Shown piece by piece: positions 53,658-63,150 of a DNA stretch of 64,000 bases. The DNA comes from Flavobacterium fluviale (GTDB taxonomy: Bacteria > Bacteroidota > Bacteroidia > Flavobacteriales > Flavobacteriaceae): positions 2,232,001 through 2,296,000 of the forward strand of contig NZ_CP030261.1 of NCBI RefSeq assembly GCF_003312915.1. The letters run 5' to 3'. The stretch's first letter is position 1, and every line of letters starts with the position of its first letter. The position numbers were made by a program, and so were the translations under genes. The notes under the pieces were generated by a model. It made no database searches and was not told the DNA's origin. It saw nothing but the letters and a program-made list of their open reading frames with translations.

Positions 53658-54944
53658 TTGAGAGTTTCCATTCATAAAAATATTGCAAATCCAGAACTGT
53701 TTAAAGAACAACTCTTAAATTGGGCGCAGCAGTTTCGCGAAGTCATTTTTTTAGACAGCAATTCCTATCCACAACAATATTCTGATTTTGATTGTTTATT
53801 GGCAGTTGATGCTTTTACTTCTTTAAAAACGGATTATTACAACGCTTTTGAAGATTTAAAACAATATCAGCAGAATACTAAAGACTGGCTTTTTGGGTAC
53901 CTTTCTTATGATTTGAAAAATGATATAGAAAACCTTCAATCTCATAATTTTGACGGATTAAATTTTCCTGATTTATTTTTCTTTCAGCCTAAAAAAATAT
54001 TTATTCTAAGAGGAAATGAACTTGAAATTCAATATTTAATGCTTTGTGATGACGAAGTTGAAGAAGATTTTGAGGGAATAGTCGAAAGTCGAAAGTCGAA
54101 AGTCGAAAGTGACGAAAAATTGAATATTCAACAACGTATTTCTAAAGAATTATATATTCAGAAAATAAATCAAATGCTACAGCATATTAATGTTGGTGAT
54201 ATGTATGAAGCTAATTTTTGTATGGAATTTTACGCTGAAAATGCCGTTATAAATCCGTTAGAAAAATTTCAAAAATTGAATGAAATTTCTAAAGCACCTT
54301 TTTCGGTTTTCTTTAAAAACTATAAACATTATTTACTTTCTGCTTCACCAGAACGTTATATTAAAAAAGTGGGTGATAAAATAATTTCACAGCCCATTAA
54401 AGGAACATCAAAACGTTTTTCGGATTTGGAAGAAGATGAAAAATCAAAAGCTATTTTGGAATCAGATGCAAAAGAACGTGCAGAAAATATCATGATAACC
54501 GATTTGGTTAGAAATGATTTGTCGCATACTGCTCAAAAAGGTTCGGTTGAGGTTGAAGAACTTTGCGGCATCTATTCGTTTTTGCAGGTACACCAAATGA
54601 TTTCCACCATAACTTCAAAATTAGATGCGCAATATTCCGCTGTAGATGTTTTAAAAACAACTTTCCCAATGGGAAGCATGACCGGCGCGCCAAAAATTTC
54701 TGTTATGGAAATTATTGAAAATCTGGAAGAAACAAAAAGAGGATTGTACAGTGGAGCAATTGGATATTTTACACCTGCAGGAGATTTTGATTTCAATGTG
54801 GTTATTAGAAGCATATTGTACAATCAGGAAGAGAAATATATTTCGTTTTCTGTAGGAAGTGCGATTACGTCATTGTCCGATCCTGAAAAAGAATATGAAG
54901 AATGTTTGTTGAAAGCCAAGGCAATGCACGAAGTCTTACGATAA
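53658..54944 (+). CDS. pabB: Aminodeoxychorismate synthase component I
   Basis: 428 residues from TTG 53658, the only usable start because a TAA lies four codons before it and the next ATG would cut the N-terminal domain. Chorismate-binding domain from residue about 165: ISQPIKGTSKR (the Lys of PIKGT marks aminodeoxychorismate rather than anthranilate synthases), MITDLVRNDLSHTA, MGSMTGAPKISVMEII, GLYSGAIGYFTPAGD. Makes 4-amino-4-deoxychorismate for folate with a glutaminase partner not seen here. Codons about 142-151 are written by a 7-bp tandem repeat (GTCGAAA x4) that adds a charged linker between domains. Confidence 0.92.
   Translation: MRVSIHKNIANPELFKEQLLNWAQQFREVIFLDSNSYPQQYSDFDCLLAVDAFTSLKTDYYNAFEDLKQYQQNTKDWLFGYLSYDLKNDIENLQSHNFDGLNFPDLFFFQPKKIFILRGNELEIQYLMLCDDEVEEDFEGIVESRKSKVESDEKLNIQQRISKELYIQKINQMLQHINVGDMYEANFCMEFYAENAVINPLEKFQKLNEISKAPFSVFFKNYKHYLLSASPERYIKKVGDKIISQPIKGTSKRFSDLEEDEKSKAILESDAKERAENIMITDLVRNDLSHTAQKGSVEVEELCGIYSFLQVHQMISTITSKLDAQYSAVDVLKTTFPMGSMTGAPKISVMEIIENLEETKRGLYSGAIGYFTPAGDFDFNVVIRSILYNQEEKYISFSVGSAITSLSDPEKEYEECLLKAKAMHEVLR
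54081..54110 (+). repeat. Heptamer tandem repeat (GTCGAAA x4) inside pabB
   Basis: Four perfect copies plus two bases. Since 7 is not a multiple of 3, gain or loss of one copy shifts the pabB frame. It encodes VESRKSKVES, a hydrophilic linker ahead of the catalytic domain. Confidence 0.9.
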
Positions 54945-54989
54945 AGTGAATTTGCTGCGAATTATACGAATTTGGACGATTTTTTTTTT

Positions 54990-55048
54990 GCCACAGATTA
55001 TTAAGATTTACACAGATTTAGAATCATTTTAATCCTTTAATCTGTGGC
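54990..55048. repeat. Inverted repeat GCCACAGATTA in the pabB-tilS spacer
   Basis: Perfect 11-bp arms (54990-55000 and 55038-55048), loop of 37 with a further ACACAGATT word. Similar CACAGATT/AATCTGTGG words appear in spacers near 43595, 44935 and 48455. It may also end pabB transcription. Confidence 0.65.
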
Positions 55049-55166
55049 TGTATTTTTTAAAGTTTGCAAATCAACTAATGGAAATTTGTGTAATTCCCGG
55101 CAGAAAAAATACCCGCTTAACATTTCATTTAAAAATAGAACGAATTTAATTTTTTACATTTATCAA

Positions 55167-56477
55167 ATGTTTTCAAAATTTCAAAATCATATAATTTCAA
55201 GATTTCCTTTTTTAGCAGAAAAAAAGCTTTTTCTGGCAGTAAGCGGTGGCTTAGACAGTATGGTTTTACTGCATTTGTTCAATCAATTACCTTGTGAAAT
55301 CGCAGTTTTACATTGTAATTTTCAACTTCGCGGATTAGAAAGTTTTGGAGATCAGGAATTTATTCAAAACTATTGCAATCAAAATAATATTCCGTTTTTT
55401 ACAACTCACTTTGATACTGAAGCTTTCGCTAAAGATTATAAATTGTCCACACAAGTCGCTGCTAGAGAATTGCGCTACAGCTGGTTTTACGAACTTTTGG
55501 AAGAAGAAAACTTTGATTTTATTTTAACGGCGCATCACGCAGATGACAATCTTGAGACTTTTATAATCAACTTGACGCGCGGAACAGGTTTAGAAGGTTT
55601 AACGGGAATTCCAGAGCAGAACGATAAAATCATTCGGCCGCTTTTGCCATTTTCCAGACCAGAAATTCTAAAATATGCAGAAGAAAATAATATAGAATGG
55701 CGCGAAGACAGCAGTAATGCATCGACTAAATATCTGCGAAATAAAATCCGTCATGATTTAATTCCTGTTTTAAAAGAAATCAATCCTAATTTTTTAGATG
55801 CATTTCAGAAAACACAATCCTATCTTCAGGAATCAAAAGAAATGGTTGAAGATGCTTCTATTATGATTTATCAGCAAGTTGCAAAAGAAGCCGGAAACGA
55901 TATTCACTTTGATTTGAATCAGTTAAAAAAACTTCCAAATTATAAATCATATCTGTATCAATGGCTGAATGAATTTGGTTTTTCTGCTTGGAAAGATATT
56001 TACGATTTGGTAGAAGGACAGTCTGGAAAACAAGTTTTTGCAAATGAGTTCAGATTGCTAAAAAACAGAGAAACATTAATTTTAAGTCCGTATTCTGAGT
56101 TGTCAGAAAAAGAAGAATATGAAATTAATGCAAACGATACAGAAGTTAATTTTCCCATAAAATTAAGTCTTTGTAACGTAGGTCACACAACATTCGATTC
56201 AAATAGAGTTATATTTGTGGACGTCGATAAAATCCACTTTCCTTTGATATTGCGTAAATGGAAAGACGGTGATGTTTTTCAGCCTTTTGGCATGCATGGT
56301 AAGTCAAAAAAAGTAAGTAAGCTTTTTAAAGATGAAAAATTATCATTGATTGAAAAAGAAAAAACATGGATTTTATGTTCTAATGACCAAATAGTCTGGG
56401 TTGTCGGAATAAGGCAGGATGAACGTTTTAAAATAGAAAAAGCCACAAACAAAATACTAAAAATAGAACTACAATAA
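55167..56477 (+). CDS. tilS: tRNA(Ile)-lysidine synthetase
   Basis: 436 residues from MFSKFQNHIISRFPFLAEKK (ATG 55167); a longer frame from 55044 starts inside the hairpin repeat. The PP-loop LAVSGGLDSMVLLHLF at residue about 22 binds ATP; ILTAHHADDNLETFIINLTRGT and the TilS-type REDSSN segment (WREDSSNASTKYLRNKIRHDLIP-type) follow. The C-terminal TilS domain includes RKWKDGDVFQPFGMHGKSKK. Converts C34 of the CAU isoleucine tRNA into lysidine, essential for AUA decoding. Coupled to dsbD (TAATG overlap). Confidence 0.95.
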   Translation: MFSKFQNHIISRFPFLAEKKLFLAVSGGLDSMVLLHLFNQLPCEIAVLHCNFQLRGLESFGDQEFIQNYCNQNNIPFFTTHFDTEAFAKDYKLSTQVAARELRYSWFYELLEEENFDFILTAHHADDNLETFIINLTRGTGLEGLTGIPEQNDKIIRPLLPFSRPEILKYAEENNIEWREDSSNASTKYLRNKIRHDLIPVLKEINPNFLDAFQKTQSYLQESKEMVEDASIMIYQQVAKEAGNDIHFDLNQLKKLPNYKSYLYQWLNEFGFSAWKDIYDLVEGQSGKQVFANEFRLLKNRETLILSPYSELSEKEEYEINANDTEVNFPIKLSLCNVGHTTFDSNRVIFVDVDKIHFPLILRKWKDGDVFQPFGMHGKSKKVSKLFKDEKLSLIEKEKTWILCSNDQIVWVVGIRQDERFKIEKATNKILKIELQ

Positions 56478-58564
56478 TGAACTTTACTCAAAATCTTCAG
56501 ACAAGCTTGTCAAAAAATATTTGGACTAAAACTATTTTACTGCTGTTGTTTTTCTTTGCTTTTGCAAAAGGTAACGCTCAAATTCTAGAGCCGGTGAAAT
56601 GGACTTCAAAAATTGAAAAAAAAGGGAATAATGCCGTATTAATTTTTGATGCTGTTATCGAAAAAGACTGGCATATGTATTCGCAGTTTACTCCAGAAGG
56701 CGGACCTCTTGCTTTGGAAATTGCTTTTAAAAATCAAAAAGGGAATTACGAGTTAGTAGGAAAAGCAAAAGAAGGAAAAACTAAAACTTCTTTTAACGAT
56801 GTATTTGGTGTTGATGAAACTTATTTTGAGGGAAAAGCACATATTGAACAAGAGATAAAAATTATTAACCCAAATCTAAAAACAGTTGATGTAGATTTTG
56901 ATTTTCAGGTTTGTAAAGAAGTTTGTATCAATTCGAGCAAAAAGTTTTCCATTGCTGTTCCATCAACTTTTAAAATGGATGAAGTGCCTGTTTTGGCAGC
57001 GGCAGATAAAGATGAAACTAAAGTAGTAGGTTTAGCAGTTGACACTATTAAAACCGAGACAGCAGCACCTGCAGATCAAACTGTAAAAGCAGAAAAAGAA
57101 GTTACAGCAGCAGAAACTCCTGCTCCGGCGCCTGCAAGAAGCTTATGGTCAATCTTTTTTATTGCGTTTTTATCTGGGTTTGCAGCTTTGTTAACGCCTT
57201 GCGTTTTCCCAATGATCCCAATGACAGTGAGTTTCTTTACTAAGCAAAGTAAAAGCAGAGCAAAAGGAATTAGAAACGCTGTGATTTACGGACTTTCGAT
57301 TATTGCTATTTATGTAATTTTAGGTCTTATTGTAACTAAAATATTTGGTGCAGATGCATTAAATGCTTTGTCTACAGATGTTTGGTTCAATCTGATTTTC
57401 TTTGTGATCTTAGTTATTTTTGCTACTTCATTTTTAGGAGCTTTTGAAATTATGCTGCCAAATTCATGGGCAAACAAAGCAGATCAGCAGGCTGATAAAG
57501 GCGGAATAATTGGAATATTATTCATGGCTTTGGCTTTGGCAATTGTATCTTTTTCTTGTACAGGGCCAATTGTTGGAACTTTATTAGTTGAAGCAGCTTC
57601 GAACGGTGGAATTGCTCCAGTTGTTGGAATGTTGGGATTCTCATCTGCATTAGCTTTACCGTTTATGTTATTTGCAATGTTCCCGGGATGGTTAAACTCA
57701 TTACCAAAATCTGGAGGATGGTTGAATACAGTAAAAGTGGTTCTTGGATTTTTAGAATTGGCTTTGGCATTCAAATTTTTATCAAATGCAGATTTAGTTT
57801 TACAATTACATTTCTTAGAAAGAGAAGTTTTCATCGCGATCTGGATTGCCATTTTTGGAGCTTTGACTTTATACTTATTCGGAAAAATTACATTGCCTCA
57901 CGATAGTCCGACAAACCATATTTCTGTTGGAAGATTATATTTAGGATTACTTACGCTGGTATTTACCATGTACTTAATTCCTGGACTTTGGGGAGCGCCA
58001 TTAAAGTTAATTAGTGCATTCCCGCCACCGCCGCAATACAGCGAAAGTCCATTTGGAGTTGGAGGATCAGGAAATGGATCGGTTTCGGGAGAATCGATAA
58101 AAGGTCTTCCAGAAGGAGCAGAATTAGGACCGCACGGAATTATGGTTTTTCATGATTACGAAGATGGTTTAGCTTATGCGAAAGAAATCAATAAACCTAT
58201 AATGCTGGATTTTACAGGCTATGCTTGTGTAAACTGCCGAAAAATGGAAAACAATGTTTGGTCTGATCCTACGGTTTTGCCAATTCTAAAAAATGATGTT
58301 GTTTTAATTTCACTTTATGTTGATGATAAACGTGAACTTCCAACAGAAGAACAATTTACAACTGCCTCTGGAGATAAAATTATTACAGTTGGAGATAAAT
58401 GGACCGATTTTATGATTTCTAAATATAAAACTAATACACAGCCTTTATATGTGATTACAGATTTAGAAGGAAATAATTTAAATAGTACTAAACCAACTAT
58501 CAGTTACGTTAGTACAGAAGAATATTTAAAATGGTTAAAAGAAGGTATTTCTAATTTTAAATAG
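56477..58564 (+). CDS. dsbD: Thiol:disulfide interchange protein DsbD
   Basis: 695 residues. Leader at 1-35 (ending GNAQ). N-terminal periplasmic domain to about 200, with the Cys pair CKEVC; a Pro/Ala/Glu-rich linker; eight membrane helices about 220-510 with Cys in ALLTPCVFPMIPMTVSFFT and VSFSCTGPIVGTLL; and a C-terminal thioredoxin domain with CVNC about residue 579. Passes electrons from cytosolic thioredoxin to the periplasm for disulfide reduction and cytochrome maturation. Start overlaps the tilS stop. Confidence 0.95.
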   Translation: MNFTQNLQTSLSKNIWTKTILLLLFFFAFAKGNAQILEPVKWTSKIEKKGNNAVLIFDAVIEKDWHMYSQFTPEGGPLALEIAFKNQKGNYELVGKAKEGKTKTSFNDVFGVDETYFEGKAHIEQEIKIINPNLKTVDVDFDFQVCKEVCINSSKKFSIAVPSTFKMDEVPVLAAADKDETKVVGLAVDTIKTETAAPADQTVKAEKEVTAAETPAPAPARSLWSIFFIAFLSGFAALLTPCVFPMIPMTVSFFTKQSKSRAKGIRNAVIYGLSIIAIYVILGLIVTKIFGADALNALSTDVWFNLIFFVILVIFATSFLGAFEIMLPNSWANKADQQADKGGIIGILFMALALAIVSFSCTGPIVGTLLVEAASNGGIAPVVGMLGFSSALALPFMLFAMFPGWLNSLPKSGGWLNTVKVVLGFLELALAFKFLSNADLVLQLHFLEREVFIAIWIAIFGALTLYLFGKITLPHDSPTNHISVGRLYLGLLTLVFTMYLIPGLWGAPLKLISAFPPPPQYSESPFGVGGSGNGSVSGESIKGLPEGAELGPHGIMVFHDYEDGLAYAKEINKPIMLDFTGYACVNCRKMENNVWSDPTVLPILKNDVVLISLYVDDKRELPTEEQFTTASGDKIITVGDKWTDFMISKYKTNTQPLYVITDLEGNNLNSTKPTISYVSTEEYLKWLKEGISNFK

Positions 58565-58646
58565 ACTTTTAGAATAAAGAATTTACGCAATTTCAAATCT
58601 ATATTCTAGAATCAAAATATTATTGGGGTTGAAATTAATTCAAAAC

Positions 58647-58678
58647 AAAAAGCGCTCTAAGTAATTAGGGCGTTTTTT
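58647..58678 (+). terminator. Terminator after dsbD, twin copy 1
   Basis: Near-palindrome with GCGCTCTAAGTAATTAGGGCG core and a T-run. An almost exact inverted copy occurs at 58855-58888. Confidence 0.7.
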
Positions 58679-58854
58679 ATGGTCGAAATTTAAGCAGATC
58701 AAAGTTTTAATAAGTGTTCTTATCGAATGATTACGTTATTAATTTTACTTCTAGTGAAACTAATAAGACAAGCAAAATTCCCTACAGCAAAAACGTGTTT
58801 TAATCAGGATTTATTTGAATGTAAGCCCTTCCATTCCTGAAATATTAGGTAAAC
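58679..58854. other. Spacer between twin terminators, no gene seen
   Basis: About 176 bases with no open frame of note and no RNA fold I can recognise. Bounded by the inverted terminator copies; the entire interval 58565-58917 is without a gene. Confidence 0.5.
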
Positions 58855-58888
58855 AAAAAACGCCCTAATTACTTAGAGCGTTTTTTTT
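58855..58888 (-). terminator. Terminator after the ammonium transporter gene, twin copy 2
   Basis: AAAAAACGCCCTAATTACTT then AGAGCG and a T-run; inverted copy of the element at 58647, 29 bp past the amt stop. Confidence 0.7.
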
Positions 58889-58917
58889 ATCAAGATTGAA
58901 AGTTGAAAATTAATATC

Positions 58918-60234
58918 TTACAAGAATTCTCCGTGTTGAGAAATATCTAATCCTAATTCTTCTTTTTCTTCACTAACTCTTAGAGGAGTAATTTTGTTTA
59001 CAATAAAGAATAAAGCATAAGAAGCTACAAAAGCAAAGATTGACACAATAACAAGAGCAGTTAATTGGTTGATGAATAAAGTTGGAGTTCCGAAGATTAA
59101 ACCTTGGTTATCTCCAACAGCTGGGTTGATTGCTTTTGAAGCAAAAACTCCAGTTAATAACATACCTACCATACCACCAACACCGTGACAAGCAAATACA
59201 TCAAGAGCATCATCAATTTTTCCTTTAGGGAATTTACTAACTACAAGGTTACTTACAATTGCAGAGAATAAACCGATGAAAATTGCGTGGGAAATGCTAA
59301 CGAAACCAGCAGCAGGTGTAATAGCTACAAGGCCTACAACAGCTCCAATACAAGCTCCAAGAGCAGATAATTTGTGTCCTAAAATTTTATCAAGGAAAAC
59401 CCATGCCATTGCAGCAGCGGCAGCAGCAACAGTAGTTGTTCCTAAAGCTTGTACAGCTAAGCCATTTGCTCCTAACGCAGATCCAGCGTTGAAACCAAAC
59501 CATCCAAACCAAAGTAAACCAGTACCTAATAATACGTAAGTAATTCTAGCTGGATTAACTTTTTGTACTTTTCTTTTTCCTAAGAAGATTGCTCCAGCCA
59601 ATGCAGCCCATCCTGCGCTCATGTGTACTACCGTTCCACCAGCGAAATCAAGAACTCCCATTTTGAAGAAAACTCCATCAGGATGCCAAGTCATGTGAGC
59701 CAAAGGAGTATATATTAATAATATAAATAAAACCATGAATAACAAATAAGCCCAGAAACGTACACGTTCTGCAAAAGCACCTGTAATTAAAGCAGGCGTA
59801 ATGATGGCGAATTTTGCTTGAAATAATGCGAATAACATAAAAGGAATTGTGGGTGCAAGGCTCCATGCAGTATTTGTTCCAACACCTTCAAAGAATAAAT
59901 TATGAGAAGGATTTCCAATAATTCCTCCAATAGTTGGTCCAAAAGCTAATCCGAAAGCAACCACTGTCCATAGAATAGTAACAATTACCATTGCCATAAA
60001 ACTTTGAAGCATAGTACTAATTACGTTTTTCTTACCTACCATTCCTCCGTAGAAAAATCCTAAACCAGGAGTCATTAACAATACAAATGCAGTTGCAACG
60101 ATCATCCAAGCAGTATCTCCTGTGTCAAACTTAACCGCTTCAGCAGGAATTGGGTTATCTGCAATGATAAAGTTTGATATAAAGGTTAGTACCAAAATAG
60201 TGATAAGAATCACACTTAAAATAATTTTTCGCAT
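58918..60234 (-). CDS. amt: Amt-family ammonium transporter
   Basis: 438 residues. Cleavable leader, then 11 helices. TPGLGFFYGGMVGKKNV opens the fold; the twin His of the pore are in VVHMSAGWAALAGAIFLG and ACHGVGGMVGMLLTG; LLWFGWFGFNAGSALG is the signature of the family. Conducts ammonium into the cell when nitrogen is scarce. No glnB/glnK gene is next to it, unusual for many bacteria but seen in flavobacteria. The 316-bp upstream spacer likely carries its control elements. Confidence 0.96.
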   Translation of the reverse strand: MRKIILSVILITILVLTFISNFIIADNPIPAEAVKFDTGDTAWMIVATAFVLLMTPGLGFFYGGMVGKKNVISTMLQSFMAMVIVTILWTVVAFGLAFGPTIGGIIGNPSHNLFFEGVGTNTAWSLAPTIPFMLFALFQAKFAIITPALITGAFAERVRFWAYLLFMVLFILLIYTPLAHMTWHPDGVFFKMGVLDFAGGTVVHMSAGWAALAGAIFLGKRKVQKVNPARITYVLLGTGLLWFGWFGFNAGSALGANGLAVQALGTTTVAAAAAAMAWVFLDKILGHKLSALGACIGAVVGLVAITPAAGFVSISHAIFIGLFSAIVSNLVVSKFPKGKIDDALDVFACHGVGGMVGMLLTGVFASKAINPAVGDNQGLIFGTPTLFINQLTALVIVSIFAFVASYALFFIVNKITPLRVSEEKEELGLDISQHGEFL

Positions 60235-60550
60235 AGTTATTTAGTTTTAAAATTTTTTATAAAAGTATAAAATGATTTCACACCCCCTAAAAAAATAGGG
60301 TTCAATGTTTAATTTTTGTTAAATTTAAAATTTGAACCCTTAATTTTTGCATGAATTTGTTAAAACAGACTTAAAATTTGTAATTTGGCAACATTTTTTT
60401 TCTCCTTACTAAGACTTTTGATAATTTTTGGGTTAATTGATTGTTACTTTTTGCGATATATTGGATATTTGTTGTTTAAAAACGTCTTAGGTTTTTTAAC
60501 TACTGATGTTTTTTAATGTTTTTAACAATTTTAATGATTAAAAATCAAGA
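60235..60550. other. Divergent spacer upstream of amt, no gene seen
   Basis: 316 bases, very AT-rich. It contains an inverted repeat with GGGTTCAA/TTGAACCC arms (60298-60305 and 60332-60339, 26-bp loop), placed 64-105 bp upstream of amt, a possible regulator-binding pair. No gene or RNA recognised. Confidence 0.45.
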
Positions 60551-61525
60551 ATGGAAAATAGAAAGATTAAATGGGGAATTGTTGGTCTAGGAAATATTGC
60601 AGCTCAGTTTGCAGCAGATTTACTATTAGTAGAAAACGCTGCATTAACGGCAGTTGCTTCAAGAGATATTTCTAAAGCAGAGCAGTTTGCAGAAAAGTTT
60701 GGTGCCTTAAGGATGTACAATTCGTACGATTTAATTTTTAAAGATAAAGAAGTTGATATTATCTATATAGCAACCCCTCATAATTCGCACGCAGCATTAT
60801 CAATAAAAGCCCTAGAAAACGGCAAACATGTTTTATGCGAAAAACCTATGGCATTGTCGTATGAAGATTCACTAAGAATGATTGAAGCTTCTAAAAAAAA
60901 TAATAAGTTTTTTATGGAAGCTTTTTGGACACGTTTTATTCCGTCCATTCAAGATATAGTACAAAAAGTAAATAGCGGAATACTAGGCGAAGTAAATTAC
61001 ATAAAAGCTGATTTTGCTTTTCACGGCAGTGAAACCGAAAACAAAAGACTTTTTGACAAAGAATTGGGCGGCGGAGCTTTATTTGATATTGGAGTTTATC
61101 CATTATTCCTCTCTTATATACTATTAGGAAATCCGAAGGAGATAATTGCGAAAGCCATTAAACATAAAAATGATATTGATCTACAGACTTCTATGATATT
61201 GCAATATGAATCGGCTCAATCGGTTTTGCATGCTTCCATCGTTTCCGAATCTGATATGAAAGCATCTATAAGCGGAACAAATGGCAGAATCGAATTGAAC
61301 TCACCTTGGTTTGTTGCCGACGGATATTCTATATTTATAAATGAAGAAAAAGAAGCTGCTTTTACTCTGCCAACTTTAGGAAAAGGATATTCACACGAAA
61401 TAATAGAATGTCACAATTGCATTCGAAATAATCAAATTGAAAGTGAGTTTTGGTCACATCAAAATAGTTTGGATTTGAGTAAGATTGTTGAGGAAATTAA
61501 AAATCAAATAAAATTGTCTTTTTAA
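60551..61525 (+). CDS. Gfo/Idh/MocA-family oxidoreductase (cytosolic)
   Basis: 324 residues. KWGIVGLGNIAAQFAADL at residue 8 is the dinucleotide fold; IIYIATPHNSHAALSIKAL and HVLCEKPMALSYEDSLRM (EKP motif) are typical; the C-terminal domain has DKELGGGALFDIGVYPLFL. No leader, unlike the other Gfo-type enzyme in this window. Sugar or dihydrodiol-type dehydrogenase; substrate unknown. Confidence 0.9.
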   Translation: MENRKIKWGIVGLGNIAAQFAADLLLVENAALTAVASRDISKAEQFAEKFGALRMYNSYDLIFKDKEVDIIYIATPHNSHAALSIKALENGKHVLCEKPMALSYEDSLRMIEASKKNNKFFMEAFWTRFIPSIQDIVQKVNSGILGEVNYIKADFAFHGSETENKRLFDKELGGGALFDIGVYPLFLSYILLGNPKEIIAKAIKHKNDIDLQTSMILQYESAQSVLHASIVSESDMKASISGTNGRIELNSPWFVADGYSIFINEEKEAAFTLPTLGKGYSHEIIECHNCIRNNQIESEFWSHQNSLDLSKIVEEIKNQIKLSF

Positions 61526-61604
61526 TTTAAAATATTGTAATAAAATATTTACAAATAATTATTTTTTTTCATTAGTTTTAAAACCAATTAATGAAGAGAA
61601 ATTT

Positions 61605-63140
61605 ATGTTAGTAAAAGTTTACGGAAGTGCTGTTTTTGGAGTTGAGGCTACAACTATTACTGTTGAAGTTCATATGGATAAAGGAATTGGATATCATTTA
61701 GTTGGACTTCCAGACAATGCAATAAAAGAAAGCAGTTATAGAATTGCCGCTGCACTTAAAAATAATGGTTTTAGTCTGCCGGGAAAGAAAATCACCATCA
61801 ATATGGCGCCAGCAGATCTTCGAAAAGAAGGTTCTTCATATGATTTGACCCTAGCCATGGGAATTTTGGTCGGTTCAGATCAAATAAAAGCTCCAGAAAT
61901 TGAGAGGTATATTATAATGGGCGAACTTTCGTTAGATGGAAGTTTACAGCCTATTCGCGGTGCTTTACCTATTGCCATTAAAGCAAAAGAAGAAGGTTAT
62001 AAAGGTTTTTTTCTTCCTATTCAAAATGTAAAAGAAGCTGCCATTGTAGCAGATTTAGATGTTTATGGAGTAGAGAACTTAAAAGAAATTATTGATTTTT
62101 TTGCGGGTAAAGGCACTTTACAGCCGACAGTTATTGATACTCGTGCTGAATTCTATAAAACTTTAGATTTTCCAGAATTTGATTTTTCAGATGTTCGCGG
62201 ACAAGAAAGTATAAAACGCTGTATGGAAATTGCGGCAGCCGGCGGACATAACATTATTTTGATTGGCCCTCCTGGTGCAGGAAAAACAATGCTGGCCAAA
62301 CGTGTTCCGAGTATTCTGCCACCAATGACTTTGCGAGAAGCGCTTGAAACCACTAAAATTCATAGTGTTGCAGGAAAATTAAAAGAAGTTGGATTGATGA
62401 ACCAGCGTCCGTTTCGAAGTCCGCATCATACGATTTCTAATGTTGCGCTGGTTGGCGGCGGCAGTTACCCACAGCCGGGAGAAATTTCTATGGCACATAA
62501 CGGCGTTTTGTTTTTAGATGAATTGCCAGAATTTAAACGTGATGTTTTAGAAGTTATGCGTCAGCCGTTGGAAGATCGAGAAGTAACAATTTCCCGTGCT
62601 AAGTTTACCATTACTTATCCTTCGTCGTTTATGCTTGTGGCTAGTATGAACCCAAGTCCGAGTGGATTTTTTAATGATCCAAGCGTTCCGAATACTTCTT
62701 CACCACACGAAATGCAGCGTTATATGAGTAAAATTTCGGGTCCGCTATTAGACCGAATAGACATTCATATTGAAGTTACGCCAGTGCCGTTTGAGAAATT
62801 GGCCGATGAACGCAAAGCAGAAAGCAGTGTTGAGATTCGCAAACGTGTTACTGCAGCAAGAGAAATTCAAACCAAACGATTTGAAACGATAGAAAATGTT
62901 CATTACAACGCTCAAATGAGCAGTAAGTTAATTAGAGAATATTGCGTTTTGGATGAACCTTCAAAAGAATTATTGAAAACGGCAATGGAAAGACTAAACC
63001 TTTCGGCTCGAGCCTACGACAGGATTCTAAAAGTTTCCAGAACAATTGCCGATTTGGATAATGCGCCCAATATAGTTTCATCGCATATTGCAGAAGCAAT
63101 TCAGTATAGAAGTCTGGATCGAGAAGGGTGGCTGGGATAG
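61605..63140 (+). CDS. comM: YifB/ComM-family Mg-chelatase-like AAA ATPase
   Basis: 511 residues. N-terminal ribosomal-S5-like/LonC domain (GIGYHLVGLPDNAIKESSYR; INMAPADLRKEGSSYDLTLA), Walker A LIGPPGAGKTMLAKRVPS at about residue 220, SPHHTISNVALVGGG, Walker B GVLFLDELPEF and the arginine-rich sensor with SGPLLDRIDIHIEV; C-terminal Mg-chelatase domain LSARAYDRILKVSRTIADL. ComM is a hexameric helicase that promotes branch migration in natural transformation. Length typical. Confidence 0.94.
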   Translation: MLVKVYGSAVFGVEATTITVEVHMDKGIGYHLVGLPDNAIKESSYRIAAALKNNGFSLPGKKITINMAPADLRKEGSSYDLTLAMGILVGSDQIKAPEIERYIIMGELSLDGSLQPIRGALPIAIKAKEEGYKGFFLPIQNVKEAAIVADLDVYGVENLKEIIDFFAGKGTLQPTVIDTRAEFYKTLDFPEFDFSDVRGQESIKRCMEIAAAGGHNIILIGPPGAGKTMLAKRVPSILPPMTLREALETTKIHSVAGKLKEVGLMNQRPFRSPHHTISNVALVGGGSYPQPGEISMAHNGVLFLDELPEFKRDVLEVMRQPLEDREVTISRAKFTITYPSSFMLVASMNPSPSGFFNDPSVPNTSSPHEMQRYMSKISGPLLDRIDIHIEVTPVPFEKLADERKAESSVEIRKRVTAAREIQTKRFETIENVHYNAQMSSKLIREYCVLDEPSKELLKTAMERLNLSARAYDRILKVSRTIADLDNAPNIVSSHIAEAIQYRSLDREGWLG

Positions 63141-63150
63141 AATGGTAAAA

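Noticed and set aside
54572..54823. Minus-strand frame of 83 codons within pabB
   Set aside because: Lies fully antisense to the conserved catalytic region of pabB and has no protein-like features.
55044..55166. N-terminal extension of TilS
   Set aside because: It begins in a spacer repeat and precedes the normal family start MFSKFQN; no homology to TilS is visible in it.
58679..58854. Small RNA or small gene between the twin terminators
   Set aside because: No open frame, no promoter-like box and no stable fold besides the terminators themselves were seen.
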